Positions 57,316 through 64,000 of a stretch of 64,000 bases of DNA are shown here, one piece after another; the stretch's first letter is position 1; each line of letters begins with the position of its first letter. The notes under the pieces were generated by a model. It saw only the letters and a program-made list of their open reading frames with translations. It made no database searches and was not told where the DNA came from. The DNA lies in NCBI RefSeq assembly GCF_026745355.1, contig NC_079206.1, positions 1,915,800-1,979,799 on the forward strand. Direction: 5' to 3'. Both the position numbers and the translations under genes were made by a program. This stretch comes from Beta vulgaris subsp. vulgaris. Taxonomy: Eukaryota; Streptophyta; Magnoliopsida; Caryophyllales; Amaranthaceae.

Positions 57316-58077
57316 TGTGTATTTCAAATTTACTGTGGATAAGAGTTGAATCCTATCGAAAGAGGTTTACTAAGATTTTATATATGTTCCTTCTTTTGCG
57401 TACAAAATGAGTTTTTTGTTGCTACATAAATCTAAGCCCAGGACCATTTAGTAGGTGTGCATAGCGACTTACAACACAAGACCCTCACTTTTTAGAGGGT
57501 CTAAAAGTCTTATATTAAATCTTTGTTATAGTCATATTGTTTAAGCTCGAGATTTTTTTAATCTAAAACATTTCAATAATGATTATATTATAGATTACAT
57601 TATTTGTATTTCTACATTATATGCATGATATCTTCATTTGTATAGCTCAATTTTATAATTAGCATTAGGGGTCTCAAAATTTTAAACCCTACGCAACATA
57701 TCTTATGTACGTTTCTTGTCACGAGGATTATGTTATTGTTGGACCTACCAGCTTTCAGTCGAAAATAACTTGTATTAATTGTCAAATGTGATATTGTGAA
57801 AAGAGTGATTAGGGATTAAGAAATGATAATGGGTGGTTAAATTTATTCCACGGAATAGGTGCTAGTGTGCTACCAAATCAACTAGTCTACACTCTACCAT
57901 GTCATGTGAGTTGAAGTTGAAATGTTGAATCGTCGATGTATTAAAAAATCAAACCGACTAATTGCATTTTGCTAACTCACACTACGATTAATTCAAACTT
58001 CAATTGTTTCATAATATGGACTATTATTCGTGTTCACTGCTAAAGATCTACTATATTCCACGAAAAGGACGTTTATT
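57316..58077. other. Intergenic, no gene
   Basis: AT-rich sequence without recognisable repeats or protein similarity. Confidence 0.4.
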
Positions 58078-58091
58078 AATCAACAAGCTGA

Positions 58092-58438
58092 CTAGGTTTC
58101 TTAATATCTCCTCTCTTATTATTGAAGGAAATAATCTTGTTGTCATCAATTCTGTTAGGACATGTTAAAAGGTTTCGTGGGAAATTTCTACTCTGATCAC
58201 TTATTCGGTCGAAGACTTGAAGAGTGTTTCTAAGGTCTTGTACAATCATTTTTTAGAGAAGTGAATCAAGCGACAGATTTCATGGATCATATGGATCACG
58301 AGGCTTTGTTTTTAATATATTGGTTTTCTTCTTCTAATTTGGTTTTTTCTTCCATCATTCGAAATGATATTGTAGGTTGGTTCTATGTTAGGAACCAAAC
58401 CTAGTTTTTCTTCCTATAAGGCTATAACCAAAAAAAAA
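58092..58438 (+). mobile_element. 5'-truncated LINE tail with RNase H remnant and target duplication
   Basis: About 347 bp with a 9-10-base A-tail, between copies of atcaacaagctga (58079-58091, 58439-58451). The plus strand reads LIIEGNNLVVINSVRTC, a stop, KVSWEIST, then frame-shifted NQATDFMDHMDHEALF, matching the RNase H end of plant LINEs. Confidence 0.75.
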
Positions 58439-58864
58439 ATCAACAAGCTGATATATTTTAATAATCTTTGGCTAGTTAGGATAAATATATTATTAAGAGT
58501 AAATCGTAGATAAAAGTAGTAAGTAAAGTCTCAATAATATAGAAAAAATACAGTGCAAAATACTGAAATGTTGACATGGATAAAGAGATGAAACACATAA
58601 TTTGAGACATTTTACAAACGAGTAAATAACTATAATAGAGCGTGTATAGTAACTGTTTGTTTGGTTAGCATATAGAAACATGAGAAGTGAAAGTTTCGTA
58701 AATTAAAAAATTGTGTAACTTTTAAGTTGACAAAAACACCAAAATTATCATTTTATGAAAAGAGTACTTTCCCATTTCCAAAAGAAGAATATACTTTATC
58801 ATTATACCTTGGTAACTAAAATTTAAAATGACGATTCTACTTCTCGAATTCAACCATATTATTA

Positions 58865-59076
58865 CTACCTCCGTTTCATATTAGATGCTAATAATGGGGT
58901 GTTTTATATCATATGCTACACTTTCTTTTTTGGAAAATAAGTTCTTTCTATCTCTCTCCTGTCACATAGGTCCTCACTCCTCATTTTTTGTTCTCTACCT
59001 CACTCCTCTCCAAAAATTGCCTAAGAGTCCGTGTTTTTGAAAAATGTAACATCTAATTAATATGAAGCGAATGTAG
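58865..59076. mobile_element. Stowaway-like MITE
   Basis: 212 bp with TA on both sides. Ends ctacctccgtttcatattagatg / catctaattaatatgaagcgaatgtag. Confidence 0.8.
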
Positions 59077-59094
59077 TAATTCTTATGTGCTACG

Positions 59095-59660
59095 TTCAAC
59101 CAACCACTACTAGAGAATATTGAGTATAACATAAGTAAAAGATTGAGAGTCCTTTATAAATCATCGTCTTTTTTAATAAAGTGAGATTGACATAGGAATA
59201 AATTTTTGATCCTTTTAAATATAGTATGATTTGGAAGATATGACTCTTAAATTTATCATGGTATTCAGAGCTCATGTTGTTGAACGGTTTATATTATTTG
59301 TCAAGCAACTAGATAAAGGGGATTCTATTGCACGTTCATTTCCAATGATGATGATTATTGTGTACCTTACCAGTGTGTTCTAATTCTACGGACACTTACA
59401 TGTGAGGCCGGGGAGTGTTGAACCTCATGTTGTTATGCACATGTGAGTTGTCCCACATTGGAGAAAGAAGAGAGAAAATATCACATTATAAGCTAGATGA
59501 ACTACTTATTCAATTGACAATTGATTTTAATATAGAACCTCATTTGGGCATGTATGTGGACCGAACTCTCCTCCTTATTGAGTTGCCCAAGCCCATTCTT
59601 TGTTTCATACGTAAATTGGCATTAACCTTAAATAAGCTTTAGTTTAATTTTGATCCTTTT
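59095..59660 (+). mobile_element. Worn mini LTR retrotransposon (TRIM candidate)
   Basis: tggtattcagagctc at 59259-59273 is the Met-tRNA primer binding site of plant retrotransposons with one extra T, directly after CA. Only ~140 bp later gaggccggggag (59404-59415) looks like a polypurine tract, followed at 59416 by an LTR-like start tgttgaacctc. Within it come gttgtcccacattggagaaag and cacattataagc, typical of TRIM LTRs. The supposed left LTR shows only weak similarity (ttttgatcctttta on both sides), so this remains a candidate. Confidence 0.4.
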
Positions 59661-59743
59661 ATGCGTGTACTCTAGTCCGTGATTGAAACATAGTGACATT
59701 GGAGATCCATGTCTAATTCAAACCCTAAACATTGGTCTTACTT

Positions 59744-59764
59744 TTTTTTTTTTTTTTTTGAAAG
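59744..59764 (-). mobile_element. Ultra-short retroposon insertion (poly-A tail only)
   Basis: Sixteen T followed by gaaag between two exact 17-bp copies of aaacattggtcttactt (59727-59743, 59765-59781). Same structure as 29490-29502. Confidence 0.75.
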
Positions 59765-59781
59765 AAACATTGGTCTTACTT

Positions 59782-60952
59782 CTTAACCATTTATCAATAA
59801 CTTAAACATTTCCCCTCAAATGAGAACCTCATGAGTTAAGTAGAGTCTCACTTATATGCGAAGTGTTTGGGGATTTGGAGTATCAAATACCCACCAGGAG
59901 TCAAAATCACAACCCTATGAGAATTTGGTGTTCCAATAAATAAAGACGAACATATAAATTGGGACCGAAATTAACAAGTAATGACACGATAATTACTATG
60001 TGAGCCCGGACATTGTCCCGGGTTAAAATTGTGTTTTTGAATTTGATATGCATTTTTTTTTCATTCCCACTAAAATATATTAAGGAAAATTCAATATTTA
60101 AAATATACAAATATAATAATGTGGACACTTAAAGTATGATTAAAAGTTGGTTGATATGGTAATTGTGTCATATTATAATAGCAAGAGGTCACGAGTTCAA
60201 ATCTTGTTGCAAACTAATTTTACTTTTGTCAATCGACATAGTTTAAACTATTTACTGTATTCAAAAATTGTCTGTTATCCCTGAGGCATAGGGATCAAAC
60301 CTCATAGGACTCACATGAGTAATTTTTCATAAACCCCTCTCAAGTGAGTCTCCTTCATCTTACCAAAAAAGCCTAATTTTAAATTAAAATTAGATGGTCT
60401 CTTTTAAGACCGACTCTTTCTGTACATAGGTCACAATTTCTTTTTGTTTCTATCTCTTTAATTTCTTTAATTCCACAGTCTCCATCAACATCTTACTTAT
60501 TTTGGAATAGATGATGTATGGTAGTATTAAATGGTAATACACAAAAGTTAACATATTATAAATTCGTATATGAGACGAGGTTACAATATACTTTTCCGTT
60601 CTTTTTATATTACAATAATTACTATTTTGGGTAGTTTCACATCTATTGCAACAATTTCAATTTTATATAAAAAACAACTTTAATTGATAATATTGTCCTT
60701 ACTTTATCTTATTAAAACCATCATTAATTACTCACTTTGCCTTATAAAATTGCTTTTATTTTCTATATAAGGGTGATTTCTCTCCTACTCTAGTTAATTA
60801 AAGAGTTACTTTTATGGTAAACTACTCATTTGTTCCAAATCCTTAAAAATTGTGTCCAAACACATTATTATAATAGAGAAAGAACAGATGTAGTATTAGC
60901 TTGGCTAAAATTTAATCGGATTGGGTCACCTTTAGTTTTTACTACTTATAAG
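59782..60952. other. Intergenic, no gene
   Basis: AT-rich. gagcccggacattgtcccggg at 60002-60022 is another copy of the palindromic end motif. gcaagaggtcacgagttcaaatcttg (about 60181) resembles a tRNA B-box region. No gene. Confidence 0.4.
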
Positions 60953-63757
60953 CTTCAATTTTGGTTCTTTTTTGGATATTTTTGGACTTCTCCGAGACTT
61001 GTCATATTTCCCCCCAAAACATTCCTAGGAAAGTCGATGTGACTTATGATGTTGCGCAGGTGCTTGCCACCATTTGTGTTGCCTCGAAAAGCTTCTGAAC
61101 ACCCCATTTGTTCATTTATAGTGAAATCCAAAATTATCTCGAAATGAACGTAAAGACATCCATATATTTGTTCCAAGCCACATGACTCATTTCCAATGAC
61201 CTCCCGTGTCTCTAGGAGGCAGCCCGTGGCGCTCGGAGCTCGGGCCTTGGGAAAGTCCAAAAGCGTGTATTATAACCTTCAATTTTGGCTGTTTTTGGGA
61301 AATTTTTGGGCTCCTCTGGGCCTGGTCATATTTTCTCCCGAAATATTCCTAGAAAAGCCGACGTGACTTGCAAAGTTTATTCGCAAGTGCTTGGCACCAT
61401 TTGTGTTGTCTCGAAAAGCCTCTAAACACCCTATTTGTTCATTTCTCGTGAAACCTAAAACTGTCTTGAAATAAATGTAAAGGCATCCACATATTCGTTC
61501 CAAGACACATGATTCCTTTCCAATGACCTCCAATGCCTCTAGGAGGCATCCTGTAACGTTCGGAGCTCGAACCACGGGAATGTTCGAAAGTGTGCATTAT
61601 AACCTTCAATTTTGGCTGTTTTTAATACATTTTTGGACATTTGGGGCCTGTTCATGTTTTCTCCTTAAACGTTATTAGGAAATCCGACGTGACTTGTAAC
61701 GTTGTGCGGGTGCTTGACACCATTTGTGTTGCCTCGAAAAGTCTGTAAACACCTTATTTTGTTCATTTCTCGTGAAACCTAAAATTGTCTCGAAATGAAC
61801 ATATAGGCATCCACATATTCGTTCCAAACCACATGACTCCTTTCCAATGACCTCCCATGTTCATAGGAGGCACCATGTGGCGTTCAGAGCTCAGACCCCT
61901 GGAATGTACGAAAGCGTGTATATTAACCTTCAATTTTGGCTATTTTTGGGACATTTTTGGGTTTCTCCAGGCATTGTCATATTTTCTCCCGAAATGTTCC
62001 TAGGAAAGTCGATGTGACTTGTAACGTTTATTCACAGGTGGTTGGCATCATTTGCGTTGTCTCAAAAAGTCTCTAAACACCCCATTTGTTCATTTCTCGT
62101 GAAACCTAAAAATGTATCGAAATGAACGTAAAGACATCCACATATTCGTTCCAAGCCACATGACTCTTTCAAATGACCTATAATTCCCCTAGGAGGCAAC
62201 CTCTGGGGTTCGGAGTTCATACCCCTGGAAAGTCCAAAAACGTGTATTATAACCTTCAATTTTTGCTGTTTTTGGGACATTTTTGGACTTCTCCGGGCCA
62301 GGTCATATTTTCTCCCAAAATATTCCTAGGAAAGCCGACGTGACTTGTAACGTTGCGCTCGTGCTTAGCACCATTTGTGTTGGCTCCAAAAGCCTCTAAA
62401 CACCCCATTTGTTCAATTCTCGTGAAACCCAAAATTATTTTGAAATGAACGTAAAGGCATCCACATATTCGTTCCAAGCCACATGTCCTAGGAGACATCC
62501 ACGTAAAGCAATCCTTTTCAATGACCTTTCATGTCCCTAGGAGGCATCATGTGGCGTTCGGAGCTCGAACCTTGGGAAAGTCCGAAAGCGTGTATTATGA
62601 TCCTCAATTTTGGCTGTTTTTGAGACATTTTTGGACTTCTCCGAGCCTGGCCGTATATTATCCCGAAACATTCCTAGGAGTGCCGACCTGACTTGTAACG
62701 CTGCGCGGGTATTTGGCACCATTTGTATTGCCTCGAAAAGCCTCTAAACACCCTGTTTGTTCATTTCTCGTGAAACCTAAAACTGTCTCGAAATAAACAC
62801 AAAGGCATCCACATTCCAAGCCACATAACTACTTACCAATAACCTTCTACATCCTTAGAAGACATCCCGTGGCGTTCGTAGGTCGAGCCCTAGAAATGTC
62901 TGAAAGCATGTATTATAACCTTCAATTTTGGCTGTTTTTGGGACATTTTCGACTTCTCCGGACCTAGTCATATATTCTCCCGAAACATTCCTAGGAATGC
63001 CGACGTGACTTATATTGTTACGCGGGTGCTTGACATCATTTGTGTTGCCTCGAAAAACCTCTGAACACCCCATTTGTTCATTTCTCGTGAAACCCAAAAT
63101 TACATCGAAATGATCGTAAACATCCACTCATTTGTTTAGCAAGCCACAAGATCGACTCTTTTACAATGACTTCCAATGTCCCTTGGAGGCATCCTGTGGA
63201 GTTCGAAGGTTGGGACCCGAAAAAGTCCGAAAGCATGTATTATAACCTTCAATTTTGGTTGTTTTTGCAACATTTTTGGTCTTCTTCGGACCTGGACATA
63301 TTTTCTCCCTAAATATTCCTATGAGTATGGACGTGACTTGTAACGTTGCATGAGTGCTTGGAACCATTTGCATTGCCTCGAAAAGTTTCTGAATACCCCA
63401 TTTTTTAACTTCTCGTGAAACCCAAAATTGCCTCAAAATGAACATAAAGACATCTATGTATTCGTTCCAAGCCACATGAATCCTTTGCAATGACCTCCCA
63501 TTCTCTTAGGAGGCATCCCGTGGCGTTCGTTGCTCGGACTCCGGAAAAGTCCGAAAGCGTGTATTATAACCTTCAATTTTTGCTGTTTTTGGGACATTTT
63601 TGGACTTCTCCTGGTCTGGTGATATTTTCTCCCAAAATGTTCCTACGAAAGCCGATGTGACTTTTAACATTGCGCAGGTGCTTAACACATTTGTGTTGCC
63701 TCGAAAAAGCCTCTGAACACCCCATTTGTTCATTTCTCGTGAAACCCGAAATTTAGG
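60953..63757. repeat. Tandem satellite, about 325-bp units, 8-9 copies
   Basis: Units start with cttcaattttggctg at about 60953, 61277, 61604, 61928, 62254, 62602, 62920, 63247 and 63571; the last is partial. Spacing is 324-327 bp except for one long unit (~349, with a duplicated tcctaggagacatcc segment) and one short unit (~317). Conserved blocks include ctcccgaaa-attcctag, gacgtgacttgtaacgtt, tttgtgttgcctcgaaaag, ttgttcatttctcgtgaaac, ttcgttccaagccacatga and cgtggcgttcggagctcg. Units are some 80-90% alike. Several units are open for about 100 codons on the minus strand. Confidence 0.95.
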
Positions 63758-63819
63758 AATAAATAACATTGTTGCATAGAAATATGTTGTAGTTTTGTTT
63801 ATTACTGACACAAAATGTA

Positions 63820-64000
63820 CTTCCTCCGTTTAGAAATAATTGCACCATTTCCAGTTTGTGCACTATTCACATCTTACGCTTAGATTGTCTTTGGTGATTT
63901 ATATTTTAGGAAAAACATAGTCATGTGGAGTCTTGTTAGATTTGTTTCGATGTAAATTTTTTTAAAATAAACTTTTTGTTTACTTATTGATAATTAAAGA
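63820..64000. mobile_element. Stowaway-like MITE, cut by the window end
   Basis: Begins ta-cttcctccgtttagaaataattgcacc just after the satellite. Same family as 11437-11695. The right end lies beyond the window. Confidence 0.7.

Noticed and set aside
60953..63757. Annotating the ~100-codon frames of the satellite as genes
   Set aside because: They lie in tandem repeat units with no promoter or recognised domain. Kept only as a finding.
1..64000. CRISPR arrays, operons, bacterial-type promoters or Shine-Dalgarno sites
   Set aside because: The window is plant nuclear DNA. Repeats seen are tandem satellites or transposons without CRISPR-like spacing.

Overview
The window is nuclear DNA of a higher plant, most likely a eudicot. 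It is AT-rich, with long introns, GT-AG splice sites and dense plant-type transposons. I cannot name the species. Only two host genes can be supported. The first is the 5' half of a class-B auxin response factor gene (ARF9/ARF18-like) on the minus strand, whose eight exons lie between 1660 and the left window edge. The second is a complete five-exon NRP-type gene (asparagine-rich protein with a C-terminal DCD domain, 336 aa) on the plus strand at 52857-56182.

Layout. 1-2100: ARF gene and promoter. 2600-8800: Tourist, Stowaway, SINE and LINE debris. 8868-10520: a Mutator-like element that has captured an exon of an ABCA-type ABC transporter (a Pack-MULE). 11871-23703: an 11.8-kb Ty3/gypsy element of the Tat type in minus orientation. 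It has near-identical LTRs, a pol broken by many frameshifts, and an antisense extra gene with its own TATA box. It sits inside a Stowaway MITE. 24400-26040: AT microsatellite, a palindromic MITE, and a hAT-like element containing a 637-bp solo LTR. 26040-39030: intergenic DNA with Tourist and hAT-like elements, tRNA-derived SINEs, a roughly 430-bp tandem duplication whose two copies caught different insertions, and a 1.64-kb retroposon. 39034-43126: a decayed LINE on the minus strand, interrupted by a hAT MITE and by a Tourist MITE that itself contains a 663-bp MULE. 43700-49300: more Tourist and hAT MITEs, then a second MULE (47114-48443, exact 9-bp target duplication) with telomere-like subterminal repeats. 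52282-56182: NRP with a Tourist element just upstream of its TATA box and two hAT-like elements in intron 1. 56845-60950: MITEs, a LINE tail, and a possible TRIM-type mini-retrotransposon. 60953-63757: a tandem satellite of about 325-bp units.

The two host genes have no visible functional link. ARF would act in auxin-dependent transcription and NRP in stress and cell-death signalling. Most of the information in the window is about transposon biology: exact target-site duplications allow many insertions to be placed in relative order. The least ordinary items are the ABCA-carrying Pack-MULE and its telomere-repeat-bearing relative, the antisense gene of the Tat element, the three-level nest at 42238-43048, three insertions that consist of little more than a poly-A tail between perfect target duplications, and the filled/empty SINE site pair near 30 kb. 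All splice sites and domain calls come from reading the sequence by eye. No database search was possible.
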